From Sinomonas albida (GTDB lineage Bacteria > Actinomycetota > Actinomycetes > Actinomycetales > Micrococcaceae): DNA of 64,000 nt. A program made the position numbers and the translations under genes. Each line of letters opens with the position of its first letter. The stretch's first letter is position 1. The notes below the pieces were generated by a model. That model was given only the letters and a program-made list of their open reading frames with translations. It made no database searches and was not told where the DNA came from. The stretch is taken from contig NZ_SWDW01000006.1 of assembly GCF_004919045.1 (NCBI RefSeq), forward strand, positions 1 through 64,000. The letters run 5' to 3'. Positions 26,249 through 34,720 of this stretch are shown piece by piece.

Positions 26249-28018
26249 TCAGCCGACGAGCTCGTCTGCCGTCACGCGGTGCGCCTCGGCGAGGGTCGTC
26301 AGCGCGAGCTCCGACTCCGCCGCGACACGTCGCTCGTCCCAGCCCAGGTGCGGCGCGAGGATCGACGCGACCTCCACGACGAGCTCGCGGGTGACGAGCC
26401 CGCGGAACGCGAGCGAAGTGCGCCGAATGAGGACGTCCACGACGTGGCCGACGTGCTCGCGCTCGGCCAGATAGGCGAGCTCTCGACGGCTCAGCTCGTG
26501 GGTGCTCCTGAGCCGGCTGTCCTCGCCCTCGCGAAGGAACGCGATGACCTCGTCCGCCCGCGTGCCGTAGCGCTCGAGCAGGACCTCGGCACGGGCGGCG
26601 TCGATGCCGAGGCCGACGTGCGCCTTGAGCCAGTCCTCCCGTGCCGCGGGGTCGGTGGGGAACCCGGCCCCGCCGCCGATCGGGAGTTCCTCGGTGTTCG
26701 TGGTGCGCTGTGCGCCGAGCTCGCCGAGCACCCGCTTCGCGAGCTGCTCGGACAGCGCGCGGAACGTGGTCCACTTCCCGCCCACGAGGCTCAGCCGCAC
26801 CGGTTCTCCAGCTGATCCGCCGGTGCGCTCGATCCGGTAGTCGCGCGAGACGAAGCCCGGCGCGGTGTCACTGTGCCGTGGGAGCGGTCTGACTCCGGAG
26901 AACGTGTAGACGATCTGTTCGCGCTCCACTCGGACTCCTGGGAACACGTGGCGCATGAGCTCGAAGAAGTACTCGATCTCGGCGTCGGTGCAGACTGGCG
27001 TGAGCTCGTCCCCCGCGTGGATGTCGGTGGTCCCCACGAGCACCCGGTCGCCGATCGGATAGATGAGGACGATGCGCCCGTCCGTGTGCTCGAAGAAGAT
27101 CTCGCGCCCCGCGCACGCCTGAAGCAGCTCCGGGGCGTCGAAGACGATGTGCGAGCCCTTGGTCCCGCCCATGAAGTGCGTCGCCGAGCCGAGGGCGTCG
27201 TTGGTCCGGTCGGTCCACGCCCCGGTGCAATTGACGACGACGGGTGCCGAGAAGGCGAATTCCTCACCGGTGAGCTCGTCGCGGAGCCGCACCGCGCCGT
27301 CGTCGTCCGTCCCGATGGCGCTCACGTAGTTGGCCGCGCGCGCCTTGCCGCCGTCCGCGCCCGCGGCGATCCCGTCGCGCAGGACGTCGAGCGTGAGGCG
27401 CTCGGGATTGTGCACCGAGGCGTCGAAGTACGTCGCCGTGTATTTGACGTCCGGCCGCAGCTGCGGCAGGTCGGCGAGGGCGCGCTTGCGGCCCACGAAC
27501 CGGTGCCGGGGCACGACGCCGCCCTCCCGCGAGAAGGCGTCGTAGAGCGCGAGGCCGACCTTGATGAGCAGCGCGCCGCGCTCGTGCGGTTTGCCCGTGC
27601 GATGGGCGAGGAAGCGCAGCGGAGCGTTGAGGAGCCCCGAGAATGTGCTGAAGATGGGGATCGTGGTCTGGAGCGGCTTGACGTAGTGGGGCGCGATCCG
27701 CAGCAGACGATTGCGTTCGACGACGGACTCGTGGACGAGGCGGAACTCGCCGTTCTCCAGATAGCGAATTCCGCCGTGGATCATGTGGGACGACGCGCCG
27801 GACGCGCCCTGACAGTAGTCGCCCCGCTCGACCAGTGCGACGTCGATTCCTTGGAGCGCGAGGTCGCGGAAGGTGCCGACCCCGTTGATCCCGCCCCCGA
27901 TGACGAGGACCTGAGCGTGGGGACGCCCGCGGAGGTCCGCGACGGTCGAACGGGCGGCGCCGGCCGTCGGGGAGCCCGCGGCGGGCTCGGCGGGGACGGG
28001 GTCGTGGGGCTGGGCCAC
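26249..28018 (-). CDS. glpD: Glycerol-3-phosphate dehydrogenase (FAD)
   Basis: Membrane-associated flavoenzyme oxidising glycerol 3-phosphate to dihydroxyacetone phosphate, feeding electrons to quinone. Seen in 589 aa: FAD-binding VLVIGGGINGVGTFRDLAL, VERGDYCQGASGASS, MIHGGIRYLENGEFRLV, and the C-terminal DAO domain. GTG at 28018 with AAGGAGG 6 nt upstream. Diverges from a SorC-type regulator, with a candidate promoter and operator in the 91-bp gap. Confidence 0.95.
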   Translation of the reverse strand: MAQPHDPVPAEPAAGSPTAGAARSTVADLRGRPHAQVLVIGGGINGVGTFRDLALQGIDVALVERGDYCQGASGASSHMIHGGIRYLENGEFRLVHESVVERNRLLRIAPHYVKPLQTTIPIFSTFSGLLNAPLRFLAHRTGKPHERGALLIKVGLALYDAFSREGGVVPRHRFVGRKRALADLPQLRPDVKYTATYFDASVHNPERLTLDVLRDGIAAGADGGKARAANYVSAIGTDDDGAVRLRDELTGEEFAFSAPVVVNCTGAWTDRTNDALGSATHFMGGTKGSHIVFDAPELLQACAGREIFFEHTDGRIVLIYPIGDRVLVGTTDIHAGDELTPVCTDAEIEYFFELMRHVFPGVRVEREQIVYTFSGVRPLPRHSDTAPGFVSRDYRIERTGGSAGEPVRLSLVGGKWTTFRALSEQLAKRVLGELGAQRTTNTEELPIGGGAGFPTDPAAREDWLKAHVGLGIDAARAEVLLERYGTRADEVIAFLREGEDSRLRSTHELSRRELAYLAEREHVGHVVDVLIRRTSLAFRGLVTRELVVEVASILAPHLGWDERRVAAESELALTTLAEAHRVTADELVG

Positions 28019-28056
28019 GCAGGCCTCCTTGAATCGTTGCGACGGGCGTTACGACC

Positions 28057-28086
28057 ATTGTTCGGAGGAGTGAGAAGAAGGATCAA
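28057..28086 (-). promoter_or_regulatory. Candidate glpD promoter
   Basis: On the minus strand, TTGATC (28086-28081) and AACAAT (28062-28057) are separated by 18 nt and lie 39 nt before the glpD start. Four of six bases match at each hexamer; judged by eye only. Confidence 0.35.
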
Positions 28087-28092
28087 TACCTC

Positions 28093-28106
28093 TGCACATA
28101 CGTGCA
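28093..28106. promoter_or_regulatory. Candidate operator TGCAC-N4-GTGCA
   Basis: Perfect inverted repeat TGCACATACGTGCA, 3 bp before the ATG of the SorC-type regulator and 6 bp upstream of the candidate glpD -35. Position suits joint control of glpD-glpK and autoregulation. No other palindrome of this quality lies in the gap. Confidence 0.5.
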
Positions 28107-28109
28107 AAA

Positions 28110-29132
28110 ATGGACACCATGACACCGTCTCCGGCCTGGCGGGACGCGCCTGACGACTCGATTTCCGCACACTCTCCCATGGCCCGCAAGGACCGTGACG
28201 CGCTCCTCGCCGCGCGCCTGTACTACCTGCAGGACCTCACGATGGACGCGATCGCCCGGGAGCTCCGGACCTCGCGCTCGACCGTCTCGCGGCTCCTGAC
28301 GTTCGCTCGCGACACCGGCCTTGTCCAGATCCAGGTCTCGGACCCGCTCGACTCCTCGGTCGAGCTCGAGGCCGCTGTGGCGCGCCGCTACGGCGTCCGC
28401 GCCCACATCGTGCCGCACGCGGCGAACCTCAACGAGGCGGAGATGCTGGACCGCGTCGCGATGTACGCGGCGCGGACGCTGACCCCCTTCGTCGAGTCGG
28501 ACCTCGTCATGGGCGTCGCCTGGGGCTCGACGCTCACGGCCATGAGCCGCTACTTGAACCGGAAGTCGACGCACGGCAGCACGGTCGTCCAGCTCAACGG
28601 CGCAGCCAACACGCAGACGATGGGGCTCGGCTACGCGAGCGAGATCGTGCGCCGCTTCGGCGCCGCCTACGACGCGGCCGTCGAAGAATTCCCCGTCCCC
28701 GCGTTCTTCGACCGGGCCGAGACGAAGCGGCTCATGTGGCGGGAGCGGAGCGTGAAGCGCGTCCTCGACGTGCAGGCCCGCATGAGGCTGGCGGTCTTCG
28801 GAGTCGGCTCGGTCCACGCGGACGTGCCGAGCCACGTCTACTCAGGCTCGTACCTCGATGAGGCGGACGTCGCGACCCTCGCATCCGAGGGGGTCGTGGG
28901 AGACATCGCGACCGTCTTCTTCCGCGAGGACGGCAGCTCGGACGGGATCGCGCTCAACGACCGCGCCACGGGACCGTCCCACCGGCACATCAGATCGGTC
29001 GAGCACAGGTTCTGCGTGGTCTCCGGTCCCTCGAAGGCGCGCAGTCTGCGCGGCGCGCTGAACGCCAGACTCGTGACGGAGCTTGTGGCCGACGAAACGA
29101 CGGTGCGCGCCCTCCTCGCACTCGATGCGTGA
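28110..29132 (+). CDS. SorC-family sugar-binding transcriptional regulator
   Basis: DNA-binding regulator of 340 aa. Seen: N-terminal helix-turn-helix (LYYLQDLTMDAIAREL, then TSRSTVSRLLTFARDTGLV) and a C-terminal sugar-phosphate-binding domain (VMGVAWGSTLTAMSRYL, FGVGSVHADVPSHVYSGSYL, GVVGDIATVFF). ATG at 28110 lacks an obvious ribosome site; ATG at 28179 (MARKDRDALLAAR) is the alternative, or the mRNA is leaderless. Divergent from glpD, so I infer it controls glycerol or glycerol-3-phosphate use. Confidence 0.9.
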   Translation: MDTMTPSPAWRDAPDDSISAHSPMARKDRDALLAARLYYLQDLTMDAIARELRTSRSTVSRLLTFARDTGLVQIQVSDPLDSSVELEAAVARRYGVRAHIVPHAANLNEAEMLDRVAMYAARTLTPFVESDLVMGVAWGSTLTAMSRYLNRKSTHGSTVVQLNGAANTQTMGLGYASEIVRRFGAAYDAAVEEFPVPAFFDRAETKRLMWRERSVKRVLDVQARMRLAVFGVGSVHADVPSHVYSGSYLDEADVATLASEGVVGDIATVFFREDGSSDGIALNDRATGPSHRHIRSVEHRFCVVSGPSKARSLRGALNARLVTELVADETTVRALLALDA

Positions 29133-29133
29133 C

Positions 29134-29151
29134 GGCCGGCGTCCTCCGGCC
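29134..29151 (+). terminator. Possible terminator hairpin
   Basis: GGCCGG and CCGGCC flank a 6-nt loop, starting 2 nt after the regulator's stop codon. No T tract; weak candidate for the end of the regulator transcript. Confidence 0.35.
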
Positions 29152-29228
29152 AGGCGGCGCACTGCCGGACCGCGCCGAGTCTCGCCCGGTAGAGTCGGTG
29201 CCATGATCGCGCGCGACGAGGTGGACTG

Positions 29229-30149
29229 ATGGTGGCCACGGCAGAAGACGGATTCCTCTCCCCGGCACTCGACGTCCGCGAACACCGCACCACGGTCACG
29301 GTCCTCGGGGCCGAGACGGCCGTCTTCACGTACGAGCCGGAGGCCGGGCCCGGCGCGCCCGCCCCGACGATCCTCGCCGTGCACGGGTTCCGCGGGACGC
29401 ATCATGGACTCCTGCGCATCGTGGACCGCCTCGGGGATGTGCGGGTCATCATGCCCGACCTTCCCGGCTTCGGGGTCTCCTCTCCCCTCGAAACCGCACC
29501 CCATGACATCGCGGGCTACGCAGAATGGCTCGGCGCCCTTGCCGACGAACTGGCCCTCGGCCCCGACACCGTGCTGCTGGGCCACTCGTTCGGTTCGATC
29601 GTCGCGGCCCACTTCGTGGCCGAACACCCTGAGCGGTTCGCCCGGCTGATCCTCGTCAATCCCATCTCGGCCCCGGCGCTCGAGGGCCCGAAGGGCGTCC
29701 TGAGCCGCCTCGCCGTCGGCTACTACCGGGCCGGCGCGTCGCTCCCCGAGCCGGCCGGCGCCGGCCTCCTACGGCACCCCCTCATCGTGCGGCTCATGAG
29801 CGAAGCCATGGCCAAGACGCGGGATGCTGGCCTGCGGCACTTCGTCCACGGCCAGCACGCCGAGCACTTCTCGAGCTTCGCGAACCGCGACATGCTGCTT
29901 GAATCCTTCGAGGCGTCCGTCTCCCACACTGCTGCCGAGGTGGCCGACCGGCTCACGCTGCCCGTGCTCCTCATCGCGGGCGATCGCGACGAAGTCGCCC
30001 CGCTCGCCGCAGTGCGGCGCTTCCACGAGCGACTGTCCGACTCGAGGCTCACGGTGATTCCCGGCGTCGGCCACCTCATCCACTACGAGACGCCCGAGCC
30101 GGCCGCCCAGTCGATCCGCGACTTCCTCGGCGAGGAGGGCGCCAAGTGA
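29229..30149 (+). CDS. Alpha/beta hydrolase
   Basis: Cytoplasmic alpha/beta-fold hydrolase of 306 aa, substrate unknown. Seen: oxyanion region VHGFRGTHHG, PDLPGFGVSS, nucleophile elbow GHSFGS (Ser), acid in AGDRDEVAP, and His in GVGHLIHYE, so the catalytic triad is complete; a helical cap lies at about 145-230. GTGA-type 4-nt overlap with the following glycosyltransferase suggests a joint task, perhaps on a glycolipid or glycoside, which is inference. Confidence 0.85.
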   Translation: MVATAEDGFLSPALDVREHRTTVTVLGAETAVFTYEPEAGPGAPAPTILAVHGFRGTHHGLLRIVDRLGDVRVIMPDLPGFGVSSPLETAPHDIAGYAEWLGALADELALGPDTVLLGHSFGSIVAAHFVAEHPERFARLILVNPISAPALEGPKGVLSRLAVGYYRAGASLPEPAGAGLLRHPLIVRLMSEAMAKTRDAGLRHFVHGQHAEHFSSFANRDMLLESFEASVSHTAAEVADRLTLPVLLIAGDRDEVAPLAAVRRFHERLSDSRLTVIPGVGHLIHYETPEPAAQSIRDFLGEEGAK

Positions 30150-31282
30150 GGCTGCTCGTCGACGCACGGTTCACGCGCACAGACCACCACGACGGCATCA
30201 GCCGATTCGGGGCGAGCCTCATCGAGGCGGTCGCGGCCCGCACCGAAACGGCCATGCTCATCAGCGACGAGCGCCAGCTCGCGCTCCTGCCGGACGTACC
30301 CCACGTCAAGGTGTCGAGCCCGCTTTCGCCCGCGGAGCTCTTCGTGGCCGGGCGCGTGAACGGGCTCGCGCCCGACGTCGTCTTCTGCCCCATGCAGACC
30401 ATGGGCTCGTGGGGCCGCCGCTACCCCCTCATCCTCACGCTCCACGACCTCATCTACTACGAGCACCCGGAACCGCCGGGATTCCTCCCCGCGCCCGTGC
30501 GGCTGCTCTGGCGGCTCTACCACAAGGCCTACTGGCCGCAGCGCGCGCTCCTCAACCGGGCCGACGTCGTCGCGACCGTGAGCCACACCACAAAGTGGCT
30601 CATGTCCGAGAAGCGGCTCACGAAGCGTCCCGTCCGCATCGTCGGGAACGCGCCGCAGGGCGGTGGCGTGCCCCGGGACGCCGACGCCTCCCCGAAGCGC
30701 AGCCTCGTCTACATGGGCTCGTTCATGCCGTACAAGAACGTCGAGACGGTCATCGCAGGGATGTCCTCGCTGCCCGAATACACCCTCCACCTCCTGAGCC
30801 GCATCTCCCCTGCGCGCAGGGCGGAACTCGAGGCGATCGTCCCCGCCGGGGCGTCGGTCGAGTTCCACGGGGGCGTGAGCGATGAGGAATACGAGGCGAT
30901 CCTGCGCGAGGCGACCGCCCTCGTGAGCCTCTCGCGCTCGGAGGGCTATGGCCTCCCGCTCGTCGAGGCGATGTCGCTGGGCACGCCGGTCATTGCGAGC
31001 GACATCCCGATCTTCCGCGAGGTGGGCGGCGACGGCGCACGGTTTGTCGACCCGGATTCACCAGAGGCGTTCGCCGCGGCCGTGAGGGGCCTCGAACTGC
31101 CGGGGGTGTGGGCCGACGCGTCGCGTGCCGCGGTGCGCCAGGCCGAGACGTTCAGCTGGGACCGATCCGCCGAGGCGCTGCTCGAGGCGGCGGAGGAGGC
31201 GATCGCGGTCTTCCGGGCACGTCAGAGCGGCGCGCGTGGTCTCATCTCGGCAGTCAGAGGACGTCTGCGCCGTCGAGCCTGA
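30146..31282 (+). CDS. Glycosyltransferase family 4 (GT-B)
   Basis: Nucleotide-sugar glycosyltransferase of 378 aa. Seen: N-terminal acceptor domain (LLVDARFTRTDHHDGISRFG), LTLHDLIYYEHPE, ADVVATVSHTTKWLM, donor domain with VYMGSFMPYKNVETVI, and the retaining-enzyme signature SEGYGLPLVEAMSLGTPVIA with acidic residues 7 apart. No membrane helices or signal. GTG at 30146 overlaps the hydrolase stop. Its last 29 bp overlap the 3' end of priA on the other strand. Resembles mannosyl- or glucosyltransferases; product unknown. Confidence 0.87.
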   Translation: MRLLVDARFTRTDHHDGISRFGASLIEAVAARTETAMLISDERQLALLPDVPHVKVSSPLSPAELFVAGRVNGLAPDVVFCPMQTMGSWGRRYPLILTLHDLIYYEHPEPPGFLPAPVRLLWRLYHKAYWPQRALLNRADVVATVSHTTKWLMSEKRLTKRPVRIVGNAPQGGGVPRDADASPKRSLVYMGSFMPYKNVETVIAGMSSLPEYTLHLLSRISPARRAELEAIVPAGASVEFHGGVSDEEYEAILREATALVSLSRSEGYGLPLVEAMSLGTPVIASDIPIFREVGGDGARFVDPDSPEAFAAAVRGLELPGVWADASRAAVRQAETFSWDRSAEALLEAAEEAIAVFRARQSGARGLISAVRGRLRRRA

Positions 31283-33410
31283 GCTGGACCGGCTCGGAAC
31301 CCCGCCGCGTTGCGTGGGCGATCCGCGCCGCGCGCAGCGCACGGGTCGCCTCCGGACCTTCCGCCACGGGGAAGAAAATCAGGAGGCGCCACGACGCGTC
31401 GGCCGCTGCGGTGCCCGAGGGCGCCGGGAGGGCGACCGGGCCTGCCTTGCGCACGCCCGGCTTTCCGAGCAGGCCGGCCGCGGCGGAGGCGAAGCCCTCG
31501 ACCGCCGAACGCGAGCCGGTCACCGCCGCGACGCGAACGGCCGGAGGCAGCGACAAGGTCCGCCGAAGCCCGAGCTCGCGTGCCGCGAAGCCTTCCGGAT
31601 CCCACCTCACGAGGGCCGAGACGGCCTCGTGGTCGCCCGCCGTGATGACGACCCTCCCGCCCTTCTCTGCCGGGCGCACGAGAGCCGCCGCGTTGAGCCA
31701 CCGGCGCAGGGCCTCTTCGCCCGCCCGCAGACTCTCGCGTCCCAGGAGCGAATCGCCGTCGAGCAGGAGGGCCGCAGCGTAGCCCTGGGGCGCGACGGGC
31801 TCCGCCCCGACCGTCGCGACGACAAGCGCAGGGCTTCCGGGCACCTCCGCCTTGACGTTGTCCCCCGATGACGTGACGACGACGGCTCCCGGGAAGGCGC
31901 GGCCCAGCTCCTCCGCGGTGCGCAGCGCACCGATCGACGAACGGCGCAGCTCCTTGCCGCCGCAGTGCGGGCACGTCCAGGCATTCGCGGGCGTCCCACA
32001 CCAGCGGCACGCGATGCGGCGCGCGGATCCGGGCCCCGCGTTCTCGGCGAGCGGGCCCGAGCATTCGGCGCACCGCGCGGGCTCGCGGCACCGTTCGCAC
32101 GCGAGCGACGGCGCGTACCCCGCGCGCGCGACCTGCACGAGCACCGGTCCCTCGACCAGGGCCTCGCGCGCGAGCTGCCACGCGGCATGCGGAAGGCGCG
32201 CCATGCGTGCGTACGGGTCGCGGGCCGTCTCGAAGCTGTCGGCCGTGCTGACGACGCGCGGAAGCCGCCGCCTGAGCACGGACCGGGCCGCGGACACGCT
32301 CTGGAGCCACCCGCTCTCGACGAGCCGCTGGGCCTCGGTGGACACGGTGTGCCCCGCGAGCAAGAGCGCGCAGCCCTCGAGCTCGGACCGCAGCAGGCAG
32401 ACCTCGCGGGTGTGGAAGTACGGAGCGCGGGGCTCGGCGTGGAGGTCGTCGCCGTCGTCCCAGCACACCACGAGGCCCAGATCCCGCACGGGGGCGAGGG
32501 CCGCTCCGCGCGTCCCGACCGCCACCCGTGCCCGGCCCGCGAGGAGGTCGAGGAAGCCGCGATAGCGCTGCGAGGGGCCGTCCTCCGCCGCGAGGCGGAC
32601 GATCGGATCGCCCGGGAGCGAGTCCCCGAGCGCCGCGAAGGCCCTCTCGAGATCCCGGCCGTCCGGCACGACCACGAGCGCGCCCCGTCCGGTGAGCCGC
32701 ACGGCCCGGACAGCCTCGGCCACGAGGGCCGGCCAGCCGCGCGGGCCGTAGCCCTCGACCGCCTGGAGCGACGCGCGCGGGCTCCCGCCCGCACCGAGGT
32801 GCCGCAGGAACGCGGGGCCACGCTGCAGCTCGGCCCACGCGGAAGCGCCAGCCGGGCCGCCGCCGTCGTCCGTTGCGGCGCCCGTTGTCGTCGCCGCGGG
32901 CCCCGAGGCCTCGGGCTCCGGGGCCGCGCCGCCCGCGAGCTCACCGAGGTATTCGCTCTCGACGCGCGCCGCGCGCGGCGGCACGGCGAAGCGGAGGACG
33001 TCGCCGAGCGCACCAGCCCACCGCTCAGCGACCGCGGCGGCGAGGCGCGCGATGGTCGGCGTGAGGACGACGGCGGGCGAGACCACCTTGAGCAGGGGCT
33101 GGAGCGCGACCCCCGAGTCGGAGGCGTCGACCCGCTCGAGCAGGAAGCCCGAGAGCTCCTGGCCGGACAGGCGCACCCGCACGCGCACTCCGGGCTGGGC
33201 GGCCGCGGACAGCTCCTCGGGGACGAGGTAGTCGAAGAGGCGGTCGAGCTGCGGGAGCGGCGACTCCACACAGACGCGCGCCACGGGCCGCTCGCGAGCC
33301 GGCTCGGGCTTTGCCGACGCGCGCGCTGGCCCTGGGAAGCCGAGGAGCAGCGACGGCTGCTCCGCCTCCGGCCCGGCCAACCCACCGGCACCCGACGCGT
33401 GCTGGCTCAT
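31254..33410 (-). CDS. priA: Primosomal protein N' (PriA), actinobacterial form
   Basis: Replication-restart protein that recognises stalled forks. Seen in 718 aa: N-terminal 3'-end-binding domain (SPLPQLDRLFDYLVPEEL) and eight zinc-binding cysteines (CERC, CAEC, CRWC, CPHC). The helicase motifs are eroded: the Walker A position reads EGYGPRGWPALVAEA with no GKT, and the DEAH position reads CWDDGDD. Actinobacterial PriA is known to lack the ATP motif. ATG at 33410 shares a base with the metK stop (TGATG). Downstream the strand switches; the fmt gene common after priA is absent. Confidence 0.92.
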   Translation of the reverse strand: MSQHASGAGGLAGPEAEQPSLLLGFPGPARASAKPEPARERPVARVCVESPLPQLDRLFDYLVPEELSAAAQPGVRVRVRLSGQELSGFLLERVDASDSGVALQPLLKVVSPAVVLTPTIARLAAAVAERWAGALGDVLRFAVPPRAARVESEYLGELAGGAAPEPEASGPAATTTGAATDDGGGPAGASAWAELQRGPAFLRHLGAGGSPRASLQAVEGYGPRGWPALVAEAVRAVRLTGRGALVVVPDGRDLERAFAALGDSLPGDPIVRLAAEDGPSQRYRGFLDLLAGRARVAVGTRGAALAPVRDLGLVVCWDDGDDLHAEPRAPYFHTREVCLLRSELEGCALLLAGHTVSTEAQRLVESGWLQSVSAARSVLRRRLPRVVSTADSFETARDPYARMARLPHAAWQLAREALVEGPVLVQVARAGYAPSLACERCREPARCAECSGPLAENAGPGSARRIACRWCGTPANAWTCPHCGGKELRRSSIGALRTAEELGRAFPGAVVVTSSGDNVKAEVPGSPALVVATVGAEPVAPQGYAAALLLDGDSLLGRESLRAGEEALRRWLNAAALVRPAEKGGRVVITAGDHEAVSALVRWDPEGFAARELGLRRTLSLPPAVRVAAVTGSRSAVEGFASAAAGLLGKPGVRKAGPVALPAPSGTAAADASWRLLIFFPVAEGPEATRALRAARIAHATRRGSEPVQLRLDGADVL

Positions 33411-34642
33411 CAGGCGCCGAAGAAGTCCTTGAGCGCCTGGACCCGGTCGAGCCGCTCCCACGTGAAGTCCGGCTCCTCCCGGCCGAAGTGGCCGTGCGCA
33501 GCGGTCTTCGCGTAGATGGGGCGCTTGAGGTCGAGCGCGTCGATGATGGCGCGCGGCCGCAGGTCGAAGACCTCGTTGATCGCGGCGCTGATGCGCAGCG
33601 GGTTGACACTCTCGGTGCCGAACGTCTCGACGTAGATGCCGACCGGGCGGGCCTGGCCGATCGCGTAGGCGATCTGGATCTCGGCGCGGCGCGCGAGCCC
33701 CGCCGCCACGACGTTCTTCGCGACCCAGCGCATCGCGTACGCGCCCGAGCGGTCCACCTTGGACGGGTCCTTGCCCGAGAAAGCGCCGCCGCCGTGCCGC
33801 GAGAAGCCGCCGTACGTGTCGACGATGATCTTGCGGCCCGTGAGGCCCGCGTCGCCGACGGGCCCGCCGATGATGAACGGCCCCGCGGGGTTGAGGATGC
33901 TCCGCACATGGTCGCTCTCGAGCTGGCTCGCCGCGAGGACCGGCGCGATCACGTGATCAGCGAGGTCGGCCCGGAGCTTGGAGAGCTGCGTCCCCTCGGA
34001 GTGCTGGCTCGAGATGACGACCGTCTCCACGGTCACCGGCTGATCTCCGTTGTAGCCGACCGTGACCTGCGTCTTGCCGTCGGGGCGCAGATACGCCAGC
34101 TCGCCGCTCTTGCGCACCTCGGTGAGGCGCTCCGAGAGCCGGTGCGCGAGCCAGATGGGCGTCGGCATGTACGTGGGCGTCTCGTCGCTCGCGTAGCCGA
34201 ACATGATGCCCTGGTCCCCCGCGCCCTGGCGGTCGTATTCGTCCTCGAGCGTGCCCTCGCGGGACTCGAGCGAGTTGAACACGCCGTCGAAGATGTCCGA
34301 GGACTGCTGCCCGATCGAGACGGACACGCCGCAGCGCGCGCCGTCGAAGCCGTTGGCCGAGGAGTCGTAGCCGATCCCGAGGATCGTGTTGCGCACGATC
34401 TGCGGGATCTCGACGTATGCGTCGGTGGTGACCTCGCCCGCGACGTGTACGAGACCCGTCGTCGCCATCGTCTCGACCGCCACCTTGGACTCCGGATCAG
34501 CCGCGAGGAGAGCGTCCAGGATCGCGTCGCTGATCTGGTCGCAGATCTTGTCCGGGTGCCCTTCCGTGACGGATTCGGAGGTGAAGAGCCTCAAGGCGGT
34601 GGGGTCTGCCGGGCGTGCGGCGTCAAGGGGAGCGTGGGTCAC
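33410..34642 (-). CDS. metK: S-adenosylmethionine synthetase
   Basis: Makes SAM from methionine and ATP. Seen in 410 aa: [52 protein letters not shown] and [11 protein letters not shown], all strongly conserved MetK motifs. GTG at 34642 with only a weak ribosome site. No SAM riboswitch recognised upstream. Coupled to priA at its 3' end; 78 bp after coaBC with two hairpins between. Confidence 0.98.
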   Translation of the reverse strand: MTHAPLDAARPADPTALRLFTSESVTEGHPDKICDQISDAILDALLAADPESKVAVETMATTGLVHVAGEVTTDAYVEIPQIVRNTILGIGYDSSANGFDGARCGVSVSIGQQSSDIFDGVFNSLESREGTLEDEYDRQGAGDQGIMFGYASDETPTYMPTPIWLAHRLSERLTEVRKSGELAYLRPDGKTQVTVGYNGDQPVTVETVVISSQHSEGTQLSKLRADLADHVIAPVLAASQLESDHVRSILNPAGPFIIGGPVGDAGLTGRKIIVDTYGGFSRHGGGAFSGKDPSKVDRSGAYAMRWVAKNVVAAGLARRAEIQIAYAIGQARPVGIYVETFGTESVNPLRISAAINEVFDLRPRAIIDALDLKRPIYAKTAAHGHFGREEPDFTWERLDRVQALKDFFGA

Positions 34643-34660
34643 TGCACTACTCTACTTCCT

Positions 34661-34680
34661 GCCCCGGAACAGGCCGGGGC
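34661..34680. terminator. Hairpin between coaBC and metK
   Basis: GCCCCGG-AACAGG-CCGGGGC, 7-bp perfect stem; a second hairpin (CGCCGC/GCGGCG) follows at 34690-34706. Neither has a T tract. May partly terminate coaBC transcripts or stabilise the metK 5' end. Confidence 0.4.
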
Positions 34681-34720
34681 GCATGTTTCGCCGCGCGAAG
34701 CGGCGGGACCACGGCCGCGG

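Noticed and set aside
34643-34720. SAM riboswitch before metK
   Set aside because: Only two simple GC hairpins are visible; no SAM-I or SAM-IV core elements.
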